Assembly: GCA_951640195.1 (NCBI GenBank)
Contig: OX621168.1
Span: 744,001-808,000, forward strand
Reading direction: 5' to 3'
DNA: 64,000 nt
From: Porpolomopsis calyptriformis
Lineage: Eukaryota > Basidiomycota > Agaricomycetes > Agaricales > Hygrophoraceae
Shown: positions 23,221 to 36,800 of the stretch, in pieces
Numbering within the stretch: position 1 is the stretch's first letter
How the letters are laid out: each line of letters begins with the position of its first letter
Translations under genes and position numbers: made by a program
The notes under the pieces: model-generated
Database searches by the model: none
What the model was told of the DNA's origin: nothing
Seen by the model: the letters and a program-made list of their open reading frames with translations, nothing else

Positions 23221-24196
23221 ATGCCTTTTTTCTACCCAACGGCAGACAACAATCTCATAGGAAAACACCTCGTCGTCGTCAGTCTTTTCCAAAATACTTG
23301 TCTGATGTTGATTCATGACCGACCCAGCCCATCGTTTCCACCGCAAACCTCCCACAACTCTGTGTGGATTTGCTCATCACTTCCCTCTCCCTTCGTCGGG
23401 TCGGTATATTTGATTCGCAATATCTAATTCCTGTGGTCGGTGGGCGGGAAGATGGGGAAGAGGGTCTCACTACTCCACTCGAACGTACGTCCTTGCGCCA
23501 CTCCGCGGGTCCCCGAGCTGATGTGAAGTTCCCGCCAGTGTATGGTAGAGAAGGATTAGATATACTTGTGATACAACAACGATCTCCGGTCTTGAAGGTG
23601 TTTAGCGACAAATGAGGCACTGATAGCTCTCCATTTCTAATCCTGCCCCAGTCCTTCAAGCAGAATTTCGTCGACTCGTTGCTGAACTTTATACGCGATG
23701 AGGGCTTTGCCTCTGTCCTATTTCTTTCTGGCATAAGTCCGATCAATCGTACTGACGACCAGCGGTACGTTCCGTGTCAACTTATCGATAATAATCGCTG
23801 ATCGTGATCTCCAGCGTGTTGACCTACTACATTTATCCGCGCAACACGCCCTCTCTAAAGTCCACTCCACTTGCGCAGATCAATAATTTCATGATTCCCC
23901 CTTACACATCCCCGTCCATCCACGACTTCTCCGATCGATTGATAGAGAGCGCAATACCTGTCATTTCGGGCGGCGGTCTCACTCGCCGCATTCTTTTATC
24001 GTTTCCGGACAACTGGCCAGTCCCAACGATGTCCCTAGTACATTTTGTTATGGAAGGTGACAACAGAGTTGACGCATCAACATTCGCAGGAATAGTGGCC
24101 AATTTACTCGGACTGAAGATAGGTGAGTGGAAGTATCCGGCGAGCTGGCAGTACGGCCTATTTGGGCCTCTCCCCGATCTGTCGCTCTATAACTAG
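23221..24196 (+). CDS. ADD66: Proteasome assembly chaperone 2 (PAC2/ADD66 family)
   Basis: PAC2 pairs with PAC1 to guide assembly of the 20S proteasome alpha ring. Exon 1 (23221-23277) encodes MPFFYPTADNNLIGKHLVV, and exon 2 from 23328 reads PIVSTANLPQLCVDLLITSL, matching the conserved N-terminal strand and helix of the family. Further features are DSQYLIPVVGG, LDILVIQQRSPV, and after an intron FKQNFVDSLLNFI, VLFLSGISP and the C-terminal block FVMEGDN. The end WKYPASWQYGLFG corresponds to the conserved W..P.SW..LFG end of animal PSMG2. The last coding part can be read straight to the stop without another intron. The gene converges with RRP12, with 55 bases between the stops. Confidence 0.85.
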
Positions 24197-24251
24197 CTGG
24201 AAAACCCATCGGAAATGTATCTCGAATAAAACATGCTCTCTTCCGCATGCA

Positions 24252-27200
24252 TTATTTGTTTGCAATACCTATTCGACCTTTACCCCTCTTTTTCGCCGCT
24301 TCAGATAATGGCATGTATGCATAAGGATCCAGACTGCCTTTCTTAACATCGCCACCAGCTTTCTATCGAGCACAAGCCAGCGGGATTAACTTATGAACAA
24401 AATCAAGGCCGGGGGACATACCTTGGCCTTAAACTCGTGTCCAAACTTGACATCCAACTTTGCCTTGTCCTTTTTTACCTTGCGGGTACCCACATCTCCG
24501 TCAGCCATTTCGACGTCCTCTTCTACATCCACGTGTTCCCGCCTGCGTTTCTTTGTGTCCTTGTTGAACTTGACCCGCCCTTGGGGCCCTCGCGTGAAGC
24601 CATCGACAGAGGTGATACTCTCGCGGTAAGCTGAACCGGCGACACCTTTTATCCCGGATCCATGCATCTGAGTTACCCCTGGATCAGAATCATCATCTTC
24701 GTCAATCATCATTTTCCCCGTGTCATGATCAATCTTGAAGCGGGAGGCTTCCTGCCCAGGTTTGCGGCGCCGACCCGATTGAGTATCTAAGAGTCAATTG
24801 TCATTGCCGACGTTCAAAGTATACTGGGAACTGGACACGCGCTTGTGATCTGAGACGCAGCGCCTCGCAAAAGGTCAACGGGCTCATCATCATCAACCCT
24901 GAGCCGCGGGCCGAATTGAGTCCCTTTTTGCTTGGACAATGTAGTTGCATGCCTCGATGACCATTCATCGTCGCTGTCTTCAATCTCGCTTTCGCTACCG
25001 TATAGTACGTCCTCGAAAGCATCACCTTTAGCATGTTTGGCAGTTGCAACCTTCGGATCATAAGTGCAAAAAAGACGACTGAAGGGACGAAAAGCAGTAC
25101 CTCGTTTTCACCATCACCCTCATGTTCACCGCGTGCCTTTTTCCTTTTTGCGTGTTCCTTGCGCTTCTTGATGTTGGTAAGGATTTTGACGGACTCTTCC
25201 TCCTCAGCGCAAGCGTATAGTTCATCCCATCCAAATTTCCGCATCATTCGCTCAAAGATATGCCGGACCTTGGCCTTGAAATGATTTTTATGATCATGGG
25301 ACCAGCCTAATAACGCCGGAACGAGTTGTTTTAGATAAGGTCGCATGAGTTCCGATGGTAGGGTGTGTATGGCGAGCTTCACGAATCCCAGAACAGACTT
25401 GACGATTTCTCGATTAGCCGAGGTAAGGAACACAAACATGGTTGTGAAAATTTCGGTCTGTGTTTCTGACGAAATGGAGTCTGGACAAACGACCATTGTA
25501 AGTGAGAAGAATGACTCTGCCAATTGATTACTCGCCTTTGAATTCAAACAAAAGTCGAGAAATTGCCGTCACGGTCGCGCTGACCATATGAGGACTTGCA
25601 CCTGCCAAGCCACCTGCAACCATGATCATGTATTCTTCTACACTGGCGACAGCTAAACGGCAATTGGTGATTGTTCATAGAAAAAGGTCAACCAAGGACA
25701 CACCTTCACCGGCATTAACACCATCTTCATCCATGCCATCAATCATGTTCCTTTTGACCACACCGCCCTCACTCATTTTCCGCCCCATAGCCACGATAAC
25801 ATCAAATGCCGTGGCTCTGGTTTTCTCTGATGGTTCTTTGGTACCTAAAACTGCCTCAGGTATCAAGGATGGAATCATGTGCATTGCACTAGAGGGAAGT
25901 AATGGAATAAGCAAGCACAGTAGGCTGAATCGGTCCTATTAAGGCGTTGATAAGAACAGCTAACATGATCTGAGAACGCGATACCTTCTTTGCAGCAGGC
26001 AATAATCCGTCCCCTAGTCCATCTAGCAGACGGAGGACATCCTCGGCCTCGACAGCGTATTTACCGCTCTCGATAACTTTTGCGAGAATCTTGTAGCCGC
26101 GCTTCTGTACTGCATTTTCTTTGCAGTTCAGCACATCCGCTGTTAAACAAAGCTGGAAAAGGGTCGAAGCATCGGAAGATGAAAGGTACGGAAGGAGCAA
26201 GATGAGGAGATCCTGCGCCATCGCAGTCAAGTTGCCGCTATCCCTAGAATTAGGATTTGCCGATGGCATAGCGATGTTCCGTTTGAAAATGTTCACAACT
26301 TTATGGTACGCTTTGGTTATTTCCTGTGAATCCATAGGTCTAGGGATCACGTAAATGAGTTGAAGTCACACACATGTTCCCCCGCAATTGAAGCCCAGGC
26401 AGAGATAACCTCTCCGACAATCCCCCGGCTGTCCGTTTCCATGCTACTAAAAACGTTGAAGAGTACGGCAAGCCAACTCTCAGCTTGAGCCTGCAGGAAA
26501 ACTATGTTCCTTTCCGCATCCTCTGGGGAAATCAACTGAAAATATGAGACGTCATCTGTCAGATCGCCTGTGGGTGAGGATAATTCGGTATTGGATTCTA
26601 TTATAGCTTTCAAGGCTTTCAGAACAGCAACCCTGAGTTCTGGGTGATTGTAAAGTAACTGCGTGAGCAGCTGGGAGAACGAAGGGGTGAAAGCCTTGAA
26701 CAACAAGGTTTTAATATTCAGCACGATGAAAATCAGGTGTGCATACCTCCTTCAGATCAACGGGTGCAAAACAATAACCCACAAGACCCGCCCATATCTG
26801 GGCTACAAGAACGCTCCATACTTTGGCTTCGGACTGACGGCCATTATTTTCAGCTGTCTTTTGTAGATCGAACATACGCTCGCTCATAGGGATAAAATAG
26901 GACACGAAGTGGCTTAAAGGGGATGAATGCGGATGCGACAACAAGGGCAGAAGAAACGCCCTGGGTTCGCGACCAGCTGCGCTTTGGTGGGGTAACAGTG
27001 AGCTTGGATAACACAACAACAGACTGAGAGTCGTACCGGTCAGAAGGCTCCAGGTTTAGAGGGAGAACTCGAAATAGAACTTCAGGTCCAACTACGCGCA
27101 TTGCAGTTGCCAAAGTACTATCTACGGCTTCCTTATGCTCGAATCCTTTTCGCGTTCTTAGATCACCCACTTTTTGGATGAGTGGAAGTAAGAGAGATTC

Positions 27201-28529
27201 TGCCGCAGAGGGTGACGTTCGGCTCGTTCTGTGTCGCAAGTTGTGAATTAGGGAAGAAACCACAAGGAGGAGTTCAGGTATCGATTGGGCCAAAGATAGC
27301 GAATCCAGACCTTCTGTGATCTGTGAGACTATATCATTGAGGGTGGTGTTTGCTTCCTCTCGCCCTGCTTCGCGAATGGCCGAGGCAACGAAGGCTGGAG
27401 TGAAGCAGCGAGCAAGTAAACTAAGAGACTCTGCGGCAGCTCTCCTGATGGAGCTGTCGTCAGATTCAAGAAACAGCCAGACGGCTTGCCACACTCCGTT
27501 TATTTCGGCCATACAAGCTTCTGGATCGGTAGCACTATGAACAAGCATCGCGTCGCCCAATACTTTTACCCATGCTGGCGCAAGTGTTGTGTCAGATTTG
27601 GATGGTGGTGATGCGAGGACGGCTTTCAGGGCACCAGGAACATGCCCGGAGACAATATTTGACCCTTCACCTGGCGCAGAGAGGAGCTCCGATAACATGT
27701 AGTAAACTGATTGAGACAAAAATGGATTGCTTGAGCGAGGGAGTGTAAGGAGCAGGTCCGTAATAGGCGGTAGGGACTATCACAAGTCAGCCATAAGCGA
27801 GAATGACGGAAAAATCAGGCTCACCGAGGGTGGAAGATTCCGAAATACAGGCCGCAGAAAGGCAAGGACGTGGATCGCCGTTTCAGTTGCAGGTGCCTGA
27901 GTAGCTTTCCTGTTAGATTTAGGACGAGCCAGTTTGTCAGCATTGGCTTCCGCGAGGGTTGATTTAACCCATTCCGCTACATGGCCGGCATATGGGTGCC
28001 TCGCCATGGGTGACGGTGGGGAAGCAAGGATATCATTCACAACTCCACACGCTTTCTTTCGGACTTTGGGTCTCGGGTCCAAGCATAACTGCAAGATTGA
28101 AGCAAATGTTTGGTGTATACCCTGCGTCTCTAGCTGGGAGCGATCCAAAGACAAAAAAATGGTTTGATAAATAGTTAGCTGGGATCGCAACGGCGGGGCA
28201 TGCGGCATAAGTGATGGGTAAAGGGGAGCGGTCAGAGATACCACAGTATCTAGATTTGCGCGAATGACACTTGGCGAAACGAACGGTATGACCAAGGCCA
28301 ACAGGTAAAGTTCGGCCGGTAATATGTCACCATCTCCTAGGCTTGTTTCTCTTTTCTGCAAAGTGCTTTCGAGGGTTGTGAGAAGAGCAGCATAATATGC
28401 AGTAGGTGTACTTTCGGTATTCTGCTCCTGGAACGTTGCTTCAAGAGCGCGTAGGAGATTTGCTGGAGCTTTCTGGTGAGGGAGAGATGACGAAGTATGC
28501 GGTCGAATCTTCGCAAAGACCTCTTCCAT
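24252..28529 (-). CDS. RRP12: Ribosomal RNA-processing protein 12 (NUC173 domain)
   Basis: Rrp12 is a HEAT-repeat protein needed for 40S maturation and export of both ribosomal subunits. The start MEEVFAKIRPHTSSSLPHQK leads into LLRALEATFQEQ, as in the family. The NUC173 region includes YYAALLTTLESTLQKRE, ILPAELYLLALVIPFVSP and CLDPRPKVRKKAC. The middle is a run of alpha-helical HEAT units (for example IRRAAAESLSLLARC). The C-terminus changes to a charged, lysine-rich nucleolar tail (KKRRREHVDVEEDVEMADG) and ends KRGKGRIGIANK. About ten short introns interrupt it; the length (about 1,250 residues) fits the family. Confidence 0.9.
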
Positions 28530-28681
28530 GGCTGCTTGCTATGGAGGCCTTTTGCCTTGAGGCCAATTTTTTTCTTTCCTTCCAGCACGTGATCATCGAT
28601 CCTGATGTTTCCGTATTCAGCCCAACAGCTCTCTCCATGCCTGAAATAATCTTTCAAATCTCATTCTGAACATTCTATGCA

Positions 28682-30814
28682 ATGACCAAAGGAACGCCCA
28701 CACCCTGGTCTTATTTTTTGATTCGGTATACAATTCGAACCGCTGTAATGGCTTTTGTAACCCATGGTCTCTTCTTCCGTACAGCCTTCTTTTCAAGTTT
28801 GTACTCAAGATATTTTACGGAACAATCGTTGTAGAGAATGTAGATTTAATCCCTTCAAACGGGCAACCCTGGCAAGTGGATTCAACTTTCTCGTTGGCCG
28901 GTTGTCGCCAACCCTAACAACGTTTGACCGCAGTATCGTTTGCGCAAATCACAGCAACTCCTTGACGGATGCACTGTATGTGCGGGATTAACGCAGTACC
29001 GTTTGCAAAACTGAGTGTATATTTGATCTCTAGTTTACTAGTGACCTCAATCCCCTTGAAGGTGCGAGACATCATAACCATCCTGCCAGCTCCCAAACAC
29101 TGATTTCGACCAGAAACGCAACATGCTGCGGTTAACTGCAAAATCCACACAGTTCGGCCATAGAACATTCACCAGTTGGCTGATCGAGTCCGCCGGAACT
29201 ATTCCCATAAAAAGACGGAAAGATTTTGCGGAAGAAGGAAACATCAATAACGCTGACGCTATGGAGAAATTAATGGAGGTGATCCTATTTCCTTCATTTT
29301 CCTTCCAGTTGCAACACTTATTCTGCTCCAGGCACTGGAGCTTGGTGATGCCATTTGTCTCTTTCCAGAGGGAATGAGTCGCTACCATCCCACGATTGCC
29401 CCATTGAAAACTGGAGGTGAGGATTTTCGATCTCACAAGGATGCACCTTGTCAAAAATTACATCACCAGTTTCTCGCCTCATCTCCGATGTGCTCTCGCG
29501 AAACAGAAACAATCCTGAATTTGAGATATCCTTACTGACGTGCTCTATCACCTATATGTAAGATTGTGTTTCTCAGTACTTGTCACTTGACTGATCTGTT
29601 GTTCCACAGGCATCAACAGGTAATCATACTTCGCTGGATTCTATCACATTTGCTGAATCATTTTGAAGCATTTCCGTTCTGACGTACTTGTTACCTTCAA
29701 TCCTCCAATGAATTTCCGACCAAAGGCACTTACCCCTTTGTCATTGCTTGCATCTCACTCACTCGTTGATAGGACAATCCAGAACTCCTAGCTCCCGTGG
29801 ATTATCATGAGATCCGGTCACTCACAACCCGAATGCATCAGCAAATCAGTTCCGGGGCCTTGGATTCGCCGTCGTGGAATCTTGTGCGGACGGCAAAACT
29901 GGCTGCGCGGATCTATGCACCCCTCGGGACACGTATGACATTGGGAGACCACGTTCGTGTTGTCAAGACTTTTTTGGAGGCTTTCAAAGCCTCTGAGAAC
30001 CATCCCGAAGACAGCGAGAGCTCTCTCGGAGAAATAAGAACTGAGAGTAGTGAACGCTCGCGCTTGCGTCAGGACCTCAAGGCTTGTCTTCCGTCGCCTC
30101 TATCACTAAGTTTACAAATCGTGTTTTCAGGTGTACCAAGACCAACTTTCGCGTTGTGGTATTAAAGACGACCGTATACGTCGACCTTTAAGCCGTCGCA
30201 CAATCATCCTAAGGATCTTTGTCCGCCTTGTCTGGTCCCTTTGCCTTTTTACTATCTCCCTACCCGGCCTTGTTTTGTGGCTGCCGGTGTTTGCTACCAC
30301 TTTTTACGCAGTTCACAACTTCAAAAAAAGTGGCCCCATATGGGACACCTGGGACGAGATAGCCCAGTACAAGCTTATTTACGGACTCATTTCGGGGGTC
30401 TGTGTGTGGGTCGGAGCAGTCATTCTCACATTTCCATTCGTCTTCGTTTCCGCGGTGTTGGTGCCCGCACTGATGTGGTTGACACTCCGTTGGCTGGAGG
30501 ATGCCGTGTCAGCCTTCCGGGCTCTCATAGCGCTCATCCGACTTTTATGTGTGGGCCAGTCTACCCTGAAACGGATCGGTGATAACCGGGTAGATCTGCA
30601 TAGTCGGGTCGTAAATCTGGCTGTTCAAACACTAAAGCTGCCGAATGATCCTGAGGATTATTTTGTTCGAGCGGGAGGAAGACAGAAAGGACGTGTAAGA
30701 GGAAAGTGGGAAAGTGGGGCAGGATATTTTTCTGTTCGAAGAAGACGGAAGAGAGACTGGAACGAGACACTCAGGTGGTATGACAAAGTTGATTACCCAG
30801 ATGAAGGGCAATAA
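28682..30814 (+). CDS. Glycerol-3-phosphate/phospholipid acyltransferase (PlsC family), membrane-bound
   Basis: The protein belongs to the PlsC acyltransferases, which put acyl groups on glycerol-3-phosphate or lysophosphatidate at the ER; SCT1/GPT2-like activity is the likeliest. Exon 1 (28682-28725) starts MTKGTPTPWSYFLIR and joins 28785 onward (LLFKFVLKIFYGTIVVENVD). The next intron uses a GC donor and gives PCIVCANHSNSLTDAL, which holds the catalytic NHxxxxD motif. Further blocks are LRLTAKSTQFGH, SWLIESAGTIPIKRRKD, CLFPEGMSRYHPTIAPLKTG (the PEG substrate motif), SLLTCSITYM and HRQHFRSDVLVTFNPPM. The C-terminal half has two or three membrane spans (for example LVWSLCLFTISLPGLVLWLP) and a basic tail. 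It converges with the PNS1-like gene. Confidence 0.85.
28872..28933 (+). other. GC-AG intron in the acyltransferase gene
   Basis: The donor is gcaagt, the standard context for GC introns, and the acceptor is cgcag. Only this 62-base removal restores PCIVCANHSNSLTD in frame. Confidence 0.8.
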
Positions 30815-30966
30815 AGATGACGATGTTTCAAGAAATACAACACTAGGAATCCTTTACATGTCCCTTGATCTCGTACTATCAAGAAGGCCCTACCGAAAAC
30901 ATGGAACTTCGGCGTGGCCAATAATCATCGAATACACCAGAATAAACGAAACAGAACTATACACAT

Positions 30967-33481
30967 CTACACCCTTGACACTCCTCCCACCACTTGTGGA
31001 TATGTGAGAGCGAGTAACTGCATCGCGTTAGCTGGAAAGGGACGTGAGAGGTACAAACTCACATTAAACAATTCAGGGGCGCGAATCGACAAGACCTGGG
31101 GATCTTCGGCAAGTCCAACGAAGCTAGAATTATCAAATGACGAGGCGTTCACAGAATTGACTGGTATGCAACATACATTGTCGACACTCCAGCTTCGATA
31201 GCAGCTGACAGCGTGAGCACTGTAAAAACTGTCGACATCGAGCATTTAAAGATATACAGCGGATACTTACTGCACTGGAGACCAATAAGAAACGCAAACA
31301 ATACAACAGGCGCTGTATATTGTCCTTTGGCGTTGTAGGACGGATGGGTGACTGGTTGTACTGATTTAATCAAATGTAAACGCCTGGATGCGCGACTTGG
31401 AACTCACAGCGCAAATATAGATAAGCGAATAGCGACGACAGTAGACCAACAACGTAAGCCCCCCAAGTAAGAGCTTGCGAGCAGATAAGGTGGACGCAAT
31501 GGGAAATAAACTGATCCAAACGCTTACTCATTCCGACGAGAGAGTCGTTGACAATAACATCAATTCCTAAAGAAAGAATCAGAAAAGAATAACTACGAGT
31601 GGTGATAATATATTACCGCGGTCTGCGAATAGCCTCCAAGTGTCCTTCGCAGCTTGGAGATATGGTTTGCCATACAGAGCTGTTGAGGGGAGAATGAGAT
31701 CTCAGGGTCGACGAAGAATCCATCAAAGATCACACAACACACCAATTTCGACGTAAGCATATCTTCGCAGCAGATCATTAAATTATGCAGAGGGGACTGA
31801 AAGGTAAGACACAAACCTGTTGAAGTACTCCACTAATCCTTCGATGCAATCCACGAAGCAGAGCGCGCAACACGCTAGGCACGCCTCAACAGCTGACGAC
31901 ACATTTGTGTCAGTTCGGCAGAGGGAATTGGAGTTTCGGACTCACGATGCCCATCCGCATTAGCGTTGTCCCTGGCAGCATTGAGGATTATCCTTATGAG
32001 TTCCAAAATAGTGACTATCAAGGAACCGAATGCTATTGAACCCAGGGACAGTGTGGAAGCTCGAATAAAAGCTGAGACCGTGGGATGTTTGGGCTAGTGG
32101 TGAATTAAATTGTAAGTCGCCTGCTCAATGGGGAAGTGATGGGAGAGGGCCTACCATTTCTCCTTGATGACGAGGACCAAAATAATACCAGCCTACAGAC
32201 TGGCAGTCAGCAACTGGGTTTCCTGACATGGGAAGATACACGCTTCCGTAAGGTCCTCCGGCCATTGTAGCTAACGCGATATTGCCGACAACTTGCGACG
32301 TCCAGAGGTACGAGAACACCTCGAAGAAAAGAAGCCCAGCGACTTTTCCGGATGAGCAAGATACACCCGAGCTGCAAGCTGGGGGGGGGAAGGCATGAGA
32401 AAAGAAAAAGGAATGTGAAAGGTAGCACGAACATGGATTCCCAGGGGTCCATTTCGTGTATCTGATCATCACACCGGTTTGAACGCGTTGCTGACTGCAG
32501 CTAAAACATGGCTACTTACGTAGCAATTGCGGTGAAAACAAACCACCTATGGATACAAGTCAGAAAGTGATAAAAAAAACCGATTTAACGATGGTACCCA
32601 CACACTCAAACCCGCTTGCAAGAAAAGAGAGGTGAAAGCAACAAAGTAGACACTTTTGTGATGCTTAGAGACGTCCATTACGACCTGAAGTAGAAGCGAA
32701 GCAAGAGGAATCCGAGACTTGAATCCCCAGTATGACAAAACGGAGAAGATAGCAATGACAGTGAAGATGATAGCGCCAGCTTAGAAAGGGTCCATGAGTA
32801 TGGGTTTGTCAGGGGTGATTAGAAGGTTGCCAACAATAATATCTTGTGATCCAATAGTACACGCAAATTCCGCTACAAAATAATCGTTTAGCACATATAG
32901 AGGGAGAGGGACAGTGAGACGAACGAACACATTGAGTGCAATAGAGAGGAGAAGCGTGATATGCATGATTAATCTTGTGAATGCACGGGCGAGCATAAGG
33001 AATACGGTTGACAAGAACAATGCGGTAACCGTGACAAGTAGAAGGAGGTACACAGTATGTCTAATTCACCATGATCAGAATACGAAACAAGGGGTACAGT
33101 AAAGGAACCAACCTGTCCAAGGTCACGCTGGTGCCAGTATTCAGGCCACCTCCAACCCCTCCGCCCAAACCGCCCGAGTGTACCCACGAAGAAATAGCAA
33201 TTGCTGAGAGGACGATAAATCCAATGAACTGCCGGACAAGTCAATGATCGCGCTTGTCACTGCGACTAACCAACACTCACCTGCAAAATGAACAATACAA
33301 GAAATGCGGGGTCATTGATAGTCTTCTTCAAGACGAATCGGTCTCCTTCGTAAGGTGATTTAATGTCAGCAGACGGTTGAGGGGGAGGTGGGGCATAATA
33401 TGGCTGTGAGGCGCCTGGAGAAGGGCTCTGATATACAGGCATATACGCTGGGTTTGTGGGACCCTGGTCTTTGCTGGACAT
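30967..33481 (-). CDS. PNS1: Choline transporter-like protein (PNS1 family)
   Basis: This is a polytopic plasma-membrane protein of the CTL/SLC44 family, for which choline transport is established in animals and uncertain in yeast Pns1. The N-terminus is a polar, Pro/Tyr/Gln-rich cytosolic tail (MSSKDQGPTNPAYMPVYQSP). The core, spread over about a dozen exons, holds many hydrophobic segments: VYLLLLVTVTALFLSTVFLM, IMHITLLLSIALNVFVRL, ASLLLQVVMDV, FVAFTSLFLQAGLSVW, VFSYLWTSQVVGNIALATMA. The family block GPYGSVYLPMSGNPVADCQS is followed by STLSLGSIAFGSLIVTILEL, ACLACCALCFVDCIEGLVEY and FNRYAYIEIALYG, a strong CTL signature. The end TYPQVVGGVSRV closes the frame. It shares a 335-base promoter region with the Zn2Cys6 regulator. 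Confidence 0.92.
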
Positions 33482-33816
33482 GTTGTTAGGTCGTGTACAA
33501 GAAATTGGGTATGAAAGGCCCGCTTAAGTAAGCCGAGACACCCGCCGCAACTCAACGCACAAGTGGTTGTAAGCGTACAAATGATTGTGACAATGCTATG
33601 ATACACTGGCAGCTATGTAATTTCAGAAGACACCAGGTTCGTTCTTATCTCGAGGTGACCATATCTAGAGGTGACCACCGCAAATCCATACAGCCACATA
33701 CACGTGTCTACATAATAGCTACCGACGGCGAACTTGAATGATAAATTTCGCGACCCTGGGGTCCAAGACCTCAGGTTTGCACAAAACCTCCATATCAACC
33801 ACCTTACCCTTTAATT
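33482..33816. promoter_or_regulatory. Divergent promoter region, PNS1 / Zn2Cys6 regulator
   Basis: These 335 bases separate two divergent start codons and contain no gene. A tandem near-repeat (ctcgaggtgaccatatctag followed by aggtgacc) lies at about 33650-33675. No CGG-type palindrome for Zn2Cys6 binding stands out. Confidence 0.4.
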
Positions 33817-36800
33817 ATGTCGTCTTCAGCGATTTCGGGCGGCTCCGAATCACCCCTGAAAAGACGACGGACAAGCAGTTCAGATCTCACTCACAATAAT
33901 TCTTCTCAAGATAGCGCCCCAATCGTCCAGTTATCGCAGAGTCACATCCCAAAAAGGGGTGCGAGAGCTTGTACGTCTTGCAGGAAGGGAAAGAACCGAT
34001 GCGAGGGTGAGGTGAGAGTCCCATTGGTCCCCTAACCTTCACTGGGCCGCTCATCCGCACCGGCCCGGCCCATTGTGTAGCCCCCATGTCGTCGGTGTAT
34101 GCTCAGCGGAACACCATGTGTGTTCGAAAAACCAGAGAGGAAAACAACTCAAATCTTGTCTGGTCCGAGTGTTGAGTAAGTGATTCGTAACATATCGCAA
34201 CATCACCTAACATACTGCCAGACGACTTTCCCGACTTGAAGATCAATGCATGGTATGAGTTCTCTTCCTCAGATTTACCATGCAATAACCTTTCGTCTAG
34301 GTCATGCAAAGCCAAATGATTGGGATGCAGTCCTCGTTGGATCGCATTCTATCCGCCGTACAAATGCAGACTCACGGGGGAATCTCACAACAAGGATCAC
34401 CCTCTTCTTCTAACATTGGACAGGGAATACCCCGCGAGACGCCAGTTTATGTTCCACTGCTGCGAAATAACTTCGAAGCCGCGGCAGAACGACGCCTTTT
34501 GCCCTCGCCAAGCATTGGCCCTCCGGTCAGTATACTTTTCCATAGGACCGTGTTTAAACTCAACCACCTCAATAAATTAGCTCGACAAGTGTTCGACGTA
34601 CGGTGTCGACCCGAACCCAACGCTACTATCGGAAGATGAATCCGATGACACGTTGCCCCGACCCACCATGAATCCACCCATCGAAGCCCTGCAAGGGCTC
34701 GCTAATGCCGCCGTAGAAGCCGCTGCAGTTCACTCCTTATCCCCAACTAGGCAAAGATCTTCCCCCTCGTTCTCAGATATATATATCCTCACCATCTTGC
34801 AGAGTCAAGAAGCGTAAACATGGCGAACCTATCATACGTGGTGCCCTGCCGCATGGTGTCGAAAAGGTTTCCTCGTTTTGTCTCATAACTCTTAAAGTTG
34901 TGAAACTCTGACATCCGTATTCCAGGGCCTCGTGTCCGAGAGCGTGGCTAGAGAACTATACCACATGTACTTATCTCGACATTCTCTTTTTCCTGCCCGA
35001 GATCCTCACGTTCGAACAGATTTTTCGCAGGATGTCATCTCTTCATGCCCTTATTTGACCCTTCATACGACACGTACGAAAGCCTCATTTCACGCACCCC
35101 TTGGACTTTCAACGCTATTCTAGCCGTCGCAGCCAAAGTTAAGAGTGGAAATGGTTCCTTAAATCCAATGTTCTTCAAGTTCCTGGAGGAAGCTCGAGGA
35201 ATTGCTGAGTCTTCGCTATTCAGCCAAGTCGTCCAGAAGGAAGCCGTACAAGGTTCGCCATTCTCCCAACAATATGTCTCTGCACATTCACATTCCATTT
35301 TTCATAGGTATGTTGTTATTAGCCGCATGGAGTGCCAACCCCTGGCTCCCTAGCGGACACGCCATGCGTATGGCACTGGATCTTGGCTTGCACCGCGCAT
35401 TGGGCCAGCTGGCCCAGGACAGCGGTAAGCAGAGAACCGAAGAGCAAGAAAGAGATTTAGGTATCATGTTTTCCCGTTTGGGTTGCAAAAGATTTGTATA
35501 TTTATTTCTAAATCATTAGTTATCTCTGCCCGTATATGGCTCTGCCTTTATTGGTTTGATCATCAGTACGTCCGAAGCGTTTGTGATGTAGCTGCTAACA
35601 TCTTGTTGGTTCAGAATCAGCTTACGGACAGGAAGACCGATTGTGCTTCGTGAAGAGGGTTATGTCAAGCACTGTCGCCTCCTCTTGACCCATCCCATGA
35701 CTTCACCGACCGACGTCAGACTAATTGCCCAAGTCGAGCTTATTACTCAAAAGGGTGAGCTCTCTCTGCCTTTGTACGATCTACACGCATGTCTTCAATA
35801 TTAACGATCACCAGCTCAGATCTATGAGACACTGTCTACGTCAAACGGACAAGTGAACCACAACACATTAGCTTTCATTCGCCGTGCAAACATCGCATTG
35901 GATAATTGGTGGGCAGATTGTGATGAATTTCATGGCAAGTTTTTCCGCTATGCTTCCTACGACCTTGTGAGAATGGTGATATTCTTGGCATGACAGGAAA
36001 AACTATGGATGAGGATTCCTTGCTACGAAGGGTTCTTGCTGGTGAATTGCACTACACAAAGCTTTGGCTCGTCTGCATCGCTCTGCGCGGCGTATCCTGG
36101 GATAAAATGCCCTTCGAGCAGCGCGAACTCGCCTTCCAAGCCAAAGACTCGGCGTTCGCTTGCTTGTCTATCTTCTTGGCTTCTTCACCATATAGGTACG
36201 CACTGGTTCTCTCGCCCTCTTTCGAAATTCTATATCTTGTCATCTATTTCCACATCAGAGCAGCTTTGCGCTATGCAACGCATGACGGCCTCGTTCAAGT
36301 GGCCTTTTCTGGTCTCTTCCTTCTCAAAATGGCGAACCTCTTTCCCGCAGAGTTGGACTCAGGAGCTATCATCGCCCAAACTGAGCAGCTCGTACAACTT
36401 CTTTCCGATATCTCTGCTGAACGGCAAGTCTCCTCCTCCAAGCCAAGCGATTATTGACTGACCTGTTGTTTGTTATCCTCTTCCCTCGTTCCTCGTTCTG
36501 GCGCTGTGCTAAGTTATGCTCTCGCCATACGTATCATGCTTGCACATCTGAGACGCAAAGCGGGCTTGAACGGCGGGATGGGTGGGAGCTCAGTTCTGGC
36601 TCCTGGTATGGCAGATGGCATGATTATAACATCGCCCTTGGGGAATCCTGGACCTGAGCCACCACCTTTCACGATGGAGGAACTCGGATTCACCTGGCGT
36701 GACGGTCGCGAGACACTCGACCCCTCATCCATAGTATCTTGGCTTCAGGAACAGGTCTACATACGTCCTCTTTCATTTGCCTTACTTCTGATTCCTTTTA

